Below, one piece after another: positions 39,201 through 52,352 of a stretch of DNA of 64,000 nt (position 1 is its first letter; each line of letters starts with the position of its first letter). A program made the translations under genes and the position numbers. Below the pieces are notes generated by a model. It made no database searches, was not told the origin of the DNA, and saw nothing but the letters and a program-made list of their open reading frames with translations. Location: NCBI GenBank assembly GCA_002751075.1, contig NAOQ01000180.1:57639-121638 (forward strand), written 5' to 3'. The DNA comes from Ichthyophonus hoferi (Eukaryota > Opisthokonta > Ichthyosporea > Ichthyophonida > Ichthyophonidae).

Positions 39201-42200
39201 TCTTTTGACTATCTCTACCCTACCTTATACTATCCTTACCCTACCCTATACTATTTTTATACTATCCCTGCCCTACCCTATACTGTCTCTATACTATCCC
39301 TATAGTGGATTACAACGAAGAGCTATCAGGCATTCATGGGGGAACTCTATGGGCCCAAGTTGACTTTTTGAATCATACAGTACACCATATATTGTCGATG
39401 TACGACCAACAGGAGAGGTCAACAAATACATCCGTAGTTCTTATTGGACATTCCATTGGAGGAATGGTGATAAAAGGACTGCTTACTTTGGATGGATTTG
39501 ATCATTCGAAAATAATAGGTCTTGTTACCATGGCAACACCACACCAGCCTGTGGTAGTATTGGACCCTTATTTGGCCGAGTTTTATTACAGTGTGAATGC
39601 TGCATGGAAAGGATTCATGAGTATGTCTGTATGTATATATGTATATATTGTATATGTACATGTTCTATTTCTTTGCTTCTATCATCCTTTCTGTACAAAA
39701 CACGTGCCGACAGGATATATAGTTATTGCCTAATGGCTATGGCTGATTAATCATTAATATCTTTCTTACTAACCTTAGTCTGTTTTTTAGCCTGGCGTTG
39801 TTATTGGTTGACGAGAACAGATTTTCCCAATAACATTTAAGCATTAAAATAGTGTTATATGAATGATAAAGATAATGTTGAACCATTGGCACAGAATTAC
39901 AATATTTTTATTACATTGAACGACAATTAGAGAATTAAAAATAAATTCACCAAGTTCAAGGACCCTAATACATAACAATGCACCAATTAACACAGGGCGA
40001 GCTGATAGACCCAAATTTACATTAGCTGCCTTAGGGGGGAGTGCCAGGGACGAAATCGTGCGAACGGACCTTACATGCATAGCAACAGAGGGGGATAATA
40101 TGGCCGAATATTGTGCTTCTACTACCGCTATATCTGGTGTATTGCTTAGTACAGACCATAGGGCCATGGTGTGGTGTAAACAGGTAATATACTTGTTTAT
40201 ATACTCGTCTTGATCACTGCAGGCTAGAATCTGTAACTATAACTATACCTATACCTATACCTATACCTATATAATATAATATAATATAATATAAACTATA
40301 CATTATAATTTATAGCTATAGCCTACCTTTAATCTAGATTGCTTAAATTTGGATTTGGTTTTCTTTTTCTTTTCTTTTTCTTTTCTTTTCTATATAAATA
40401 TCAGATTGTTTTTTTATCATTTGGTAGCATCTATTATTACTTTTTATTTTATATTTTTTCCAATGCATTTACACTCCTTTATTTCTACTTGTATAGCTTC
40501 AAATGTATTTGCTCAAAATCACTCCCATGTATAGGACAGTTTAAATAAAAGCCAGCATTATCGCATATCAATCTGTCCCAGTCCCTCATATATATATATA
40601 TACCTACTTATTGTCATTACTCCACAGGTAGTTATTGGATTAACTCGAGTTCTATATGCCATGCTAGATCCAATCACTGGACGCCCATTAAAAAATCTTG
40701 AAGACCGATCGGCTGTTTTAAGAGATTGGTTGAACCCCCAGAGGTCAATGACATCTATCCCATCTAAGTACAATATTATGAAGGGAAAAGGCATCACTGG
40801 AGGTCGATTGGCAGATTATAACTTAAAGAATGGAAAGCCAATGGCATGGGTATGGCCGATGTCAAATGGTTAGTCAAGCTTGCTAAGTTTAGATTGTGTA
40901 CTTATTTTCTCCCAGTTTTACATTTATTGTTTTATTATGTTGTAGCTACCATGTTATTGTCATATTTATTTTTTAATGCGTTATAGTTATTATTTCATTG
41001 TGTTATGGTTGTTATCTGACTGTGTTGTAAGTATTTTCTTGCTGGGTTATAGTTGTTATCTTACGATGGTGTTGTTATTATGACATTGTATTATGAATGA
41101 TCGGTTTCATTGTAAATAGAGAATTGTAATTGGGGAAAAAGAACTTTATTCAGTGAAACTGTAGAAAACAATAAACAAGACCCTTTTATGATTTTTACAT
41201 GAAGTATACTCTGTATAGATTACTTGATAATATTATTACTAGTCAGTTAATTAACTCCTGATTATTAGTACACTATCCTTAATTTACCATTTAGTTTAGA
41301 CTATAATATTTCAACCATACTGTGTAGGTTACTATCTCTATTCAATGAAATAATATTTGTAGAATCATTTCTTGTTGTTGATTTCTTTATTTAGTTTTTT
41401 CAACTACTTTATTCCCTTACACTTCCATCTTCTTATCCCTTCTCCCTTTGTCATTTTCTCACCACAATTACATTTCTTTTTAAATATAGCAATCACAACA
41501 GCATTTTCTAACTATCATTACTTTTTTTTTTTAGTCTTTGCTTATCTCTGATTACCAATCATTCATTTCTTTCTTTCTCTCACACACTTTCAATCTCTCC
41601 CTTTCTTTTTTTCCTTCCTTCTGTTTGCACCCAACAAATTTCCCAACCGAATTGCACGTTTTATACAAAACTAAGATTTTTTAAACAAAATACGAGTTGT
41701 ATGGAATTTTTTCTATTCTTTTGTTTTTAATTTTACTACTAAAAATGTTCATTTCCCAATAATTATTCTATTGTATTGAAATTCTACTTATCATATGATT
41801 TCAAATGTTGAATCAATTTACCCTCTTTAACATTATACCCCTCCAACCCACCAGAAAACACAACCTTGAACCTTCTCTCAACTGAGGCTGTGACTGTATA
41901 TTCCTGCCTATTAAACACTTTAAAAGAGAACGAATGTTTACCCGACTCTATTGAGGTGGCGAACATACAAATTTCGACCTTACCTTATTCACGTGACACA
42001 TTTAAGGATATGATGGGTATATATATATATATTAATGCTATACGTTTATTGGGCTGTAATTGACTTCTCATTTCCTTTTCTGTTTTGCCTCTCTCTAACA
42101 AAACACCTTTTATATACCTTATATTTATATTTATCATCATTACTATTCCAATTATTACGATCTCTACTTTCTTGTATCACTCTCATTTGTGTCCCTTATT

Positions 42201-45200
42201 ATCCTACATAGATACTATCATTATCATTAAAAATGTTTTAAAAAAACGAACAGGAAACAACTACACACCTACCGTTGCTTTGCTTCCCTGGTACTGAGCA
42301 ACTTGGAATATTTTCTAGAAACTGATGACGATAACTTCACATACACATCTATTTAATATATATTTCTTTTGCATGGAATACTGTATGTTTGTTCAAACCA
42401 TAGTAGATTGCATATGAAACTAATTTTCACATCCCCTGAGTGCTTCATCAAGTTTAATAGAATATGGTACAAAAGGAACATCACAGTTTGGTTAGGATAA
42501 AGCAACTCCTTACAAGACACTTATATTTTTTATCTTCCATTACAATAACCTACACCTCTTATCTGCTACTAAAACACACCTATACATTTTATCTCTTACT
42601 ACAATACAATTATACCCTTTCTTTCCTACTACACTACACCCATACCTCTTATCTCTTACTACAATACATCTATAACCCTTATATCCTACTACACTAACCC
42701 TCATATCACCCGTGATATTTTTGATGTTACAGATTTACCAGATGAAAGTGACAGTAATGGTGGGAGGCCCCTACACGCAATCATAGCTAGTGGAGAAAGG
42801 AAAGAAAGGTTGTTAGGAGTAACTGCTTGGTTAATAATAGCCAATGAAAATGGAGTAGTACCATTGCCCTATAATACTGCTGCCAGTCCAGGTAACGTAA
42901 TATCGTCTATTATATTATTATTAATAAGAGCATGATAGTAATCCTATAACAGTTAGGTGCAGTTCTGTGATGTGAATATTATATACTGGTCCTATCATGC
43001 TATATAAGAATTGCCATTGACTAATCAAATATCGTATATAAGCGAAGCGATTCGGATTGCTTTTTGTCTCAAAGCTAATCAATGAAATTTAACTATTGCT
43101 TTCTATTTATAACCAATGTTTTCATAGGTTCATGCTAACTATAGAAATGCAATAGACTGGTAGTCCAATAAACAAGAGTAAGACGCAGTATAGCGAGATT
43201 TGGTGATAATACTTAAAAGGAAAAAGGGAAATATGATATGATATGGATGGGCAAGATAGGTAATAGATTATATAGATAAGATTAATCCATACATGATATA
43301 ACATACAGATAAATATACTATATGGCATACTTGTATATAGTACATGTTACACTTGCAACTATATATATATTCTATATGGTGGAACTACACATAATATAGA
43401 TATAATATATGATATAATGATATACACCATACAAGTATATATACTATAGTACTATAGTATAAAACCAAAACTAAATATAATATAACCATATTTATTACGT
43501 TTTAATTTCCGCCATCGAATGGAGCCCGTACTCATTAAAATTCAAACCACCACTAGGGTTTATTATAGCCGACCAGACCACGACTGAGATCAATAACCAA
43601 TGGGATGCCAGTATTTCCTGGCCCTTACCATTAACAGGTAAGGCACTATACTACCTTGTGAGTGGGCTGCTATGGAAAAAGTTGCTTTTTTATATTATTG
43701 GTTGCATGGAAGAGAGGCGGGCAAGGGATCATAATATAATAAGACCATTGGTTGGGACAGAGAAAAGTTTCATTAATATAATAAAGACGTAGGAGATAAC
43801 TAAAGATGAATGACTTATAAACGTATATTAGTATATATAACAAACAGAACAACCTTGATGCATGTTGTAGAGGAAGGGAGACAGAGGGAGGGAAGGCCGG
43901 AAGAAAAGATGCTATGTGGCTAGATAACATCCCATTGTCTTTCTGTTAATCTGTGCCTACCCATTGGTCCAAAACCATGCACACAGGGGAAGGATACTAC
44001 AAAAAGCCTGCCAATAATCATCCAGTATCAATTATGTTTCACCCCGGGGTTTTAACAGATTGTATTTACGGTCAGATGGTTACGATTTCACTATCCAATT
44101 GTAAGAAGAGAGGTGGGTAAATTAAAATCTCAAAACATATATGATATAAGGATAAAATCACGTTTAATTATAGATTTATAGTAGGTAATTAAATGCTTAT
44201 AAAGGTCTTTTAATTGGTGTTCCTTAATGATGTTGATGGCATAGGTTAGACTTTCAGTATATATCGCGTGACAACCATATAAGTTTGTATGTGATGTATA
44301 TATGTTAAGTAACTAATTATAATTAATTATAGTTATGCTGTATACTCGCATATTACCTTTTGTTATGATATTTATCCTGTGATATTATGTAAACTATTAT
44401 AGATATGTGGTATGTAAATAAAGGCTGAACCTAGATACAAATGATAAGAACGAAAACAATTAACCAGGAGAGAAAGATGGGATAGTATAGAAAGAAATAT
44501 ATAACTGTTATATGTAATTATTTTGTAAAGCAGTAGAATGCTGTAATGAAAAGGAAAATGAATGAGCAAGAAAAAGCGGGCACCTGTATAAGAGAGGGAT
44601 GTTTGGGAAAGTGTGTAAAAAGGTAATTACAATATAATATCAAGGGAATGTATACAGCATGATCTGTATAGTAGTAGGCAGTATATATATATGTTTACTT
44701 TATGTTTAGGCACCAGCTAATTATTTAGATAGGTAGATCTCCATTGTACCATTGCTAGTTGTAAAATATATACTATATAATGTTATCAATTATATATATA
44801 TATTATTCAATCAATCATTTTCATTAATATGGTAAAGGCAAACACCAATCACAGATGCTTATTTATGCATATTCATTAAAATTTACCTATTAAATCTTTA
44901 CCAATAATAGGAGTTCTGGCGATTCAGACGGGCATGGGCCAATCAACTACCGTGCATGGTAAACAGGCCAGTGCATCAATACCTGTGTCTTTATGCACCG
45001 CATCTAATCCCAGATTTTCCAATAGCGGAGCGACGTTAAACCCTTATACAGTTCGAGTCTGGTCTAGTCCGGACTGTGGCATCGAGGTTGGTATTGGTTG
45101 AGGTGAGAGAAAGGTGGGGGTGGAGGTGGAAGTGGGCATGGGTACCTGCAAAGTGTAGATTTTATAACAAAAGTAAAGGAGATATATGCGGGGAATGGAA

Positions 45201-47518
45201 ATATGACAAACAGGATGGTATAGTATATTATATTATATTACAATGATTTATAAGATGGTATATTATGTTATTACATTATATCATATTTTATTATATTATG
45301 TGTAAGAAAATATAAAGCCAACCACAACATTATAGATATTGATGTATTCTGATTTCCCTAGAGTCAAGCAATACACTTTTTATCATGTTTCCTACAAGAA
45401 TGGATGGAAAGGCAAATAATATATTTTATTGGTTGCCTAACAACCAATCCGAACGCACAGGTGCAAATGGTACATGACTATAGTGGGAATATCATGCGTT
45501 TATTGCGGTTTTATGGCTTATTGGTCTTTCAATTGGCGGCATGCTTTACTGTGATGATTGTGGGACTCCAGCACATTCGATGGATGAATGGAAGTAAGCC
45601 ATACCCTTATCAGTTTGTGTTATTATTTAATAATGCTATCATAATCACCCCACACATCTCTGGCGATATGTCTTTATATATCCATGCAGGCTTACGTGTT
45701 TAAGTACTGCTATCTATCTATATATGTATTATTATTATTGATACTCTAGTGTCAATATGCAGTGAAAGATGCTTTAATTCAAAATTTATCCACCCTCCTT
45801 TCATTAATATTCATCTTCAATTATTTTTTAAAGAACTTATTTACATATATTAACAAAAAACTAGCATTTATGATTGTTGTTCATTATTACTACTAATATT
45901 TTACTTCTTTTTGTTTTGTTGCATATTATGTTGTCATATCTTTTTATATCTCTGAAAACATCACAGTAATATCTGTTATACGTTATGATAGGAAGAACGT
46001 GTTCGGACTTACAACTTATTGGCAGTCTTAATTTTAAATGTTTTAACTAACCAATCGCTATCAACAGAAAATTGTTCAACATTCTGGTCCACGTTGGACG
46101 TGATGCTATTCTGGGTACCTATTACATCTTTAATCCTGTGGGCATGCGTTCGAGGTAGATAATTGCACTCAAGTCATGCAATATAATGATTGTATCTGTC
46201 TGTGTGATATACTTACACTGTTTGAATATATTATAGTTCTAACAGCATCATTTACATTTATCTATGCACCAACCACAGGTGATATTCTGCCTATTACATC
46301 AACTGCCCCTCTACCTCCTCTTCTCGGTAGTTGGGTTGTCATCACACTATTGGCTGTCTTTCTAACTGGTTTAATACACGGTATTTCATTGGTTCTTATA
46401 GGTGTGATCGGCAGATTGTCATCACCGCTCCACCAGTTAATTGGGTGAGTAGTGTGTAACAATTGCTTACGCCCATACTCATACTCTACTTCTTTTTATG
46501 TTTTTAAATAATACAATTATAAAAGCCAAACATAGGAAGGCAAACAAACATAACGGTCGATTTATTATTCACATAATTACCATAAAAGGATTAATAGTGG
46601 AACTAGAGAGGGTGGAATCATTGGTAGAGAATGGAGTTTTTAACTAGAGATGGAATCAGCGCATAGTTTGTATCTACAAAGAAAGCTAAATGGTTAAGCT
46701 AAATAGGGTTAAAAATTTAAAAGGTTTTAAATACGTCGACTCCATCCAGTCATACTGACGTAACCACGCACACCTACAGCCACTCATACTCCCTCACTAA
46801 CTGTATTAAATTAATACTATCTACAATGATTACTATTGGTTTATTGTTTATCTCGGCCGTGACATGTGGCTCTGTGGCCTCGATCTGTGGCTTGCTATTA
46901 GTTGCTTATCATGGATATGGGGTATGACTCTCTTTATGTTCTATGTTTATATCTCTATCTTTTGCTGCTGTTCTCTATTTCTTTTTAATATATAATGGTA
47001 TGCATCTTTTCATGTATAGGTATATAGGTATATAGGTATATATATATATATATATATATAATTACTTCTTTATTATTATGTTTCCTCCCTCTCCGACCTT
47101 TGTTTTTCTATTATATTATTACCTTATTCTATTATCACATTATTGTATTATTGTTTTTTTATCATATTTTCTTCTTGAATTATTGTATTATTACATTATT
47201 ACATTATGGTATTATTGTTCTATTACAATATCACATTATTCCTTATTTAATGTATTTGTATATATTTATCACCATTATCATTTATACTATATTTCTTTAA
47301 TCTTTAATCTGTTTTATATTATGCATTTCTTTCTTTTCTTTTTCATTTTTTAATTTCATTTTTTACAGGTTGTCTTTTATGCCTTTAGCGTTATGTTATT
47401 TAATTAAATAATCTAACAATAATTTTAAGCCAGCTTCTACTTTAATGTTAACTCTGTTATTTTTATTTTGGTTTCTCTTTTATTTAACGCTTGCCTTATA
47501 ATAATCATACTAATAATA

Positions 47519-47556
<38 letters not shown>

Positions 47557-49862
47557 CACAATCATGGAGCAAACACTAGATGGTAAAGGATTCAGACCAG
47601 AGGATAATAGAGGGACATCCAGAGGGAATTACAGTGTATAAGAGATATATTGTATAGAGATATAGTAGTGCCAAACCAACCAATGTGGTAATTAATCACT
47701 GAAAGAAAGAGACCAACCTATATATCTACATTGATGTCCACAATGCAATAATAGGTATTAGGGGAAAAGGCAAGGTTAATAATATAAAATTTTATTAGAA
47801 ACAGACCAATATACGATTGGTTTTTATTACACTTTATAATGCCAAATATACAAACCTTCAAGATTATCTTGATTATTCAATGAAAAATACTGACAAAATA
47901 TAATTGGTGTATTAAGACATACCGATATACCACTATTGTCTGTATTTTTGTTTCAACTTCCCACTCCCCCCTATCATTTAGCGCACACCTATTTATTCAT
48001 TAATATTTGTGTTCTCTCCCTCCCTCCCTGACTTCCTTTCTCCAATTATACCTTATTATTCGTTTTCTTTTTTTCTTTGTCTTATTGATCCTATGACTAA
48101 TACGTCCATCTATCTCCTTATAACATTTTCATATTTTTATTGTATTTATTTCTCCTTGTATAATGTCTTAATATCCTACTCTGCCCCAATCAGATGCAAG
48201 ATTCTTTAACCAAGAGATCTTCAGGAGAGCCTACTATTTTACGTAGTTTGTTTACTCTCCATCTATGGCTGTTTTTATTGACTGGTGGAGAGCTGGTGGT
48301 TTGGGGAAAGAACCTACCTTTTGGTTGGACAGCCAATACTCAATCACCAATAGCGCCATGGTCTATGAACCTGGCAACCATAAGCGAGGCAACTACAGCC
48401 ATTGGTGGACTGATGTCAGGTGTGCTTATGATATTCTTTCCTATCAATGTGCCAGTTACGAGGTAAGTACTCTGTTAATGTATCTTGTTTCCTTCCTATC
48501 TGTCAAATTATTTTTACATGTATTTTTTAGCATTGCACAATCAATCATATTAAGAAACAAGCTAGATAAGACCCCAACTTGTACATTTAACTTAACTGAT
48601 ACTCTTGTTATACGAGTGCCAAACATAGTTACATATACAACATAGGAAAAGTAGACGTTGCTATTTTTATCTAATTAATTAGTACTGGGTTCTGAAATTC
48701 TATATATAGAATGATATATATTTAGAAAGTATAAAAATGTTCATTTTGAGACAGATTGGGGACTCTTGATTCTGTAGTGATATTGAATAACGGCTATATA
48801 GTTTTTATTCTAAATTGTGTGCTTATAATGGTTGGCTGCCACCCTGAATGTGAATGCGATACTTACTACGTGAGCTGAAATTGACAATAATAACTCGACT
48901 TGTGTGTTTGAATGACAAGTGGGATAAGACTCTAGCTTGTGTTTTTAATTTAAGTGATCCACCCGTCCTACTACATGTTTAAGGTTATTGAAATAGTGAC
49001 TCAGATCCAGTATGAGAACGTTTTGTCTTTGTTGCAACTGGACATGTTTCTACCCATCTATTTACCACAGTGATATATATACATTGCCACAAGGTTATTC
49101 GTATTACACTCATCCTAATAACAAAATACAATTTTTGAAGACTGTATTCGTAGACAGTTGACCCCTATCCTGTACTGTATATTTCACTCAACTCTATTAT
49201 TTGATTGACGATATATCTTGCCATAGATTATGGAAGACAGATTAAACTACAACAATTCAATCACTGAAACATTTACGACACATGAAGGCTTACTTTCAGA
49301 ATTCTCTTAGAATCTCTAAATACATATTGCAGGATATTAAATATTTTCCAATTAGTGATATAAGTTTTGATCAAATCAAGGCATGCTCTTCAATTAATAG
49401 AGCATTCTGAGATAGGGCAAATTGTATATTACCCTGTCTTTCTATTCTTTCATTAAATTCTATATTTTATAGGACTATTATCTGTTGTGTACATGACACT
49501 CTAGTTATCTTTCCCTCTCTACTTGACTTTTATACTGCTCTCTATCAGTATGTATATATTTGTCTTTAATAAATGGATAGACCTACCTACCTACCTAACT
49601 GCCTGTCTATCTACATAGGATTTTCCGCGGGAGATTAGCCTGGCCCTTATTGTTGTATATCACAATCATCTCATTCTGCATTGTTATGATTCGCTACAGC
49701 TTCTCGCAGGGACCCTATATCCTGTCTCCCCTTATCTCCCTCTTATTAATATTTCTATGCTTTGTTACGCGCGTACAAAGTTATATTCACCCTATTGTAT
49801 TTTGTATACTGCCACTGGTGGGAGTTAGTATCTTTGCGGTTCTTAGATTGTCTATTTCTTGA
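35742..49862 (+). CDS. PGAP1: PGAP1, GPI inositol-deacylase
   Basis: ER membrane lipase that removes the acyl chain from GPI-inositol so GPI-anchored proteins can leave the ER. Exons: 35742-35882, 36414-36506, 37028-37151, 39306-39620, 39933-40183, 40628-40868, 41855-42016, 42733-42891, about 43525-43637, 43987-44112, 44911-45086, 45461-45593, 45996-46154, 46237-46444, 46780-46921, 47369-47389, 47570-47635, 48194-48462, 49619-49862; roughly 1047 residues against 922 in human. N-terminal helix about 9-28, then GVPVIFVPGSSGSYKQMRS, DYNEEL, and the lipase elbow VVLIGHSIGG with catalytic Ser169. Next come STDHRAMVWCKQ, SSPDCGIEVQM..RLLRFYG, and multiple C-terminal helices, all recognisable in human PGAP1. 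The junction into exon 43525 does not match phase, so a small exon or unusual site is missed; 47369 and 47570 are tentative. Confidence 0.93.
36188..36239. repeat. (GAAA)n microsatellite
   Basis: About 13 tandem GAAA units in PGAP1 intron 1. Confidence 0.95.
36735..37000. repeat. GAGAGAGTATAGTGTAG minisatellite
   Basis: About fifteen imperfect 16-17 bp purine-rich units immediately before PGAP1 exon 3 (37028). Confidence 0.88.
37688..37927 (+). CDS. Intronic ORF in PGAP1 intron 3 (79 aa, doubtful)
   Basis: ATG to stop frame whose translation is fairly complex, with a hydrophobic segment (IMGLIVIVMLIMPSIFSVVVL) and a polar tail. It sits in the sense direction inside a PGAP1 intron and is followed by a dispersed-repeat copy at 37989. 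It could be an element-derived frame or a chance ORF. No family is recognised. Confidence 0.15.
   Translation: MKYCIANFRKGDIKVYNTFCILPRDLYNESYIMGLIVIVMLIMPSIFSVVVLNQASVSIPLRDSSDHIHLARIIGSFIY
37989..38053 (+). repeat. Dispersed repeat copy
   Basis: Resembles 49029-49101 in the same orientation, around the core CATGTTTCTAC..ATCTGTTTAC and TATATATTGCTACA. Both copies lie in PGAP1 introns. Confidence 0.6.
38618..38929 (-). CDS. Possible nested antisense gene, 103-aa secreted-type protein
   Basis: Single-exon ORF on the strand opposite PGAP1, inside PGAP1 intron 3. The start is followed by a hydrophobic stretch (FMLIIFLCLLVTFSHLIG) that reads as a signal peptide or anchor. Then come three N-glycosylation sequons (NKS, NST, NQT) and a basic, Gly-rich end (GKGGRR, YKR) with dibasic processing-like sites. 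Composition is not the Tyr/Ile-rich type of the repeat ORFs here. A CCAAT-rich region and AATAAA-type signals are not clearly placed. It could be a small secreted peptide precursor or a chance ORF. Confidence 0.3.
   Translation of the reverse strand: MTGTKHIACSFQFMLIIFLCLLVTFSHLIGYHPILHYHFPRETIVNKSTLSIFNSTCTIFSHPIETEEGNRVPNQTPDSKGKGGRRLAILIYKRSNRGQRAME
39101..39303. repeat. CCCTAC/CCCTATACTAT array at a splice acceptor
   Basis: Pyrimidine-rich tandem array ending 2 bp before PGAP1 exon 4 (39306), so the repeat itself provides the polypyrimidine tract. Confidence 0.9.
40228..40310. repeat. (CTATAC)n and (ATAAT)n microsatellites
   Basis: Short clean arrays in the PGAP1 intron after exon 39933-40183. 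Confidence 0.9.
42525..42705. repeat. About 30-bp minisatellite upstream of PGAP1 exon 8
   Basis: Five to six imperfect units of the type CTTATCTCTTACTACAATAC, pyrimidine-rich on the coding strand, ending about 30 bp before exon 42733. Confidence 0.8.
48721..48846 (+). repeat. Dispersed repeat copy (inverted partner at 57547)
   Basis: About 126 bp in a PGAP1 intron that matches the reverse complement of 57547-57672, including a shared exact run AGATTGGGGACTCTTGATTC and the end TTGCCACCCTG/CTGCCACCCTG. Confidence 0.8.
49029..49101 (+). repeat. Dispersed repeat copy
   Basis: Partner of 37989-38053. The shared core is CATGTTTCTACCCATCTATT versus CATGTTTCTACTTATCTGTT. Confidence 0.6.
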
Positions 49863-50902
49863 GCAGTTTACTACCATTTATATGGCGTGACTTTAAATCT
49901 GTAAATAGAATAACTGTATAGGGTATAGGAAACTGTAGTAAGATAGGTAATTCGTTTTTATATTACGCTAGTAATTGGATTTGTTTATTTTTATTTATTA
50001 CTTGTGTGAATTACTGAGTAATTAACCTTGCACTGGGCTATTTGATGGTTTAGTTTTATCCAACTATAATTAATTGGGGTTGGGGCACATAAGACAATTA
50101 GCGATGCAATACTTAAAAATAAATAGTTTTATTTCAGTAAAATTAGATTAGTATAGCAGTGGGTTTGTTTATTCTATTTGTCGCGCTTTTAGTGATCAAA
50201 GTACGATTTTTGAATGAATAAATTGAGTTTAAGATTGCAATCAACAATCCGAGTGGAGGCCAGCCTCTAAACCTTTTCTCGACCTATTTTATATTAAACA
50301 ATGTGTATTTTCCTGAATTTCCTAGTGGTACGCTAATTGTAGCATTTTCTTTATTTGTTCTTAATATTAACCAATCTTGTGCAACTATATGCCGGGTAAA
50401 TATTTTTAACGTTAGTATTTATATAGCACGTGGTATGTGAGTTTCAGTTCATATTTTTATGGCAAAATAGCACAAAAACTTGAGGTTTTCATATAAAACA
50501 TTGCGTTGTTCGTATTATTCGTGTCCTATTACTATTGTTTTTATAAATACTTAAACAATTTAGCAAAAAAAATAATGCTTCTTGAAGACATTAAATAATA
50601 TACCAAACATGTAATGTTTTACTTTAGGTTAATCAATGAGGTAGTGTTTTTAATATTGCAAGAAGTTGTGTTATTTTATTATTGTTGGTGCACTTGATCA
50701 TTTTTAAATGTTAAAACAACAGAATGCATATATTTAAATATATGTACGTTTAGTAAGTTGTAATATATTGCCCTTATAAACTGTCATAACAGGTATAATA
50801 TTTTGTCCTGAATAACCTCGGTGAACAAACAACTCTATGTTGCTTCTATTTTTTATTAATGCAAAAAAACTGTAATTTAGTATTTCTATGGTTCACGGTT
50901 AT

Positions 50903-50960
50903 GTAAGATCAGACAATTCACGATAGACCACAGAGACCCACTGGAATTGTCTGATCTTAC
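50903..50960. repeat. Perfect 17-bp inverted repeat (hairpin)
   Basis: Left arm 50903-50919 (GTAAGATCAGACAATTC) and right arm 50944-50960 are exact reverse complements separated by 24 nt. The transcribed form would make a stable stem. Function is unknown. Confidence 0.9.
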
Positions 50961-51350
50961 CTTGATACTCGAATACTATTGTATCCTCATTTAGATGGCA
51001 AATTACCCAATTTCCTCATTGATGTCAATGTTCGCATACTATGTTTCGACAAATCCATTTGTTTATTAGATAACGGTATTAAATTAACTAATATAGGATT
51101 GATAATTGCATCACCGCTTGTTGCCAGAAATTCGGCCAAACTATGTGTTCATTTGCAGTTAATGATCTTGTAACACTGAGAAACATAAATGCGTATTAAA
51201 TATAATATAGTGCGAGTGTATGTTTGGATAGCACACAACGTTAAAAATACCTCTCTAATTATTGGTTTAACTTTTTAAACCAATGATAATAAAATAACTT
51301 TACAACCTATAGTAGGAAAATATTAATACTGCTAGGATTAGATGTTTAGA

Positions 51351-51564
51351 CCATTTAAATCTGTATTGTAGTTATTAACTTGTATATGTTGGACGACAGC
51401 TGAAAGTAGCACAAAGATAATCAACGCTAAGAGTAGAAAAAATATATAGTCTAACTATAAAATTAAAATTCCTCGTTAAAACTTGTAACAGACCGAGTAG
51501 AAGCCTTTTTACTTACAAGACATAGTACACCTTAATATTGACTATTTAATAACTTAGCATTGAC
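51351..51564. repeat. Dispersed repeat copies
   Basis: 51351-51440 resembles 27629-27700 (shared TTGTAGTTATTA and GGA.GACAGC blocks), and 51497-51564 resembles 17163-17230 (AGAAGCCTTT, TTAATAAC, TAGCATT). Boundaries are approximate. Confidence 0.5.
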
Positions 51565-52352
51565 CTTTAATAATCCAATTATAATACCAACCTAGTTCTT
51601 AAGAAAGTATAAGCCGATATCATATGCAGATGTGGCTGTGAAATACCAAACTAATAAATATAAATAATATGATGATATAGCCATACATAAAAAATAAAAT
51701 GAAATTTTATATTAGTAGTTATAGCAATAGAAGCAATTCATAGTAGTAATAATAATACAGTATGATAGTACTAAAGCTGTAACAACAAAAAATTACGAGA
51801 AGAATTTGTGTCTTTTAAAAGACAACTTACACCCTACCTAAGTTGGTATGATCTCACCTAATCATAGCAGTGTAGCTCCCATATGGTCTTTACTTGAAAA
51901 AGAAAGAGCTAAATCTTTATCGGGTTTTGCTAGATTACTGCACAATACGCCCTTCTTATATTTATAGTTCAATTAAGCCTGCAAATGAAAGTAGTGAAAC
52001 AATCTAGCCACTTCCAGGATTAGCCAATAGTGTTGCCATATGATATTGCATATTGGTGCATGTTATTGCATGACTCTTCAGAAAGGCACAAGTACTGGAA
52101 AAGATAATCATCTTAATCGTCGTAATTACATTAATTATATTGATCATAATAGTTACATTAATCGGTAGATCCTAATTCAATATCTCATTGGCTAATATGA
52201 AGATCATGAGACGCTATACCGATTGCACAAGAAACAACATGTAAACATTAGCTTGAACAAGACCTATTGTCAGTCCCAAACATAGGTTATCCGGCGGACC
52301 ATTTCATATTTATTAAGTATCACTTACGTCAATTACATCAATTACATCAAAG

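Larger units (their letters stand above)
49863..52352. other. Intergenic between PGAP1 and RPP30
   Basis: About 2.5 kb. It holds the PGAP1 3' UTR (an AATAAA lies at about 50216), a perfect 17-bp hairpin at 50903-50960, and dispersed-repeat copies at 51351-51440 and 51497-51564. The open frame at 50979-51173 is not supported by splice signals or a recognisable family. Confidence 0.55.

Noticed and set aside
50979-51173. 64-codon ORF in the PGAP1-RPP30 spacer
   Set aside because: Composition is mildly coding-like, but it has no splice signals that join it to RPP30 and no recognisable family.
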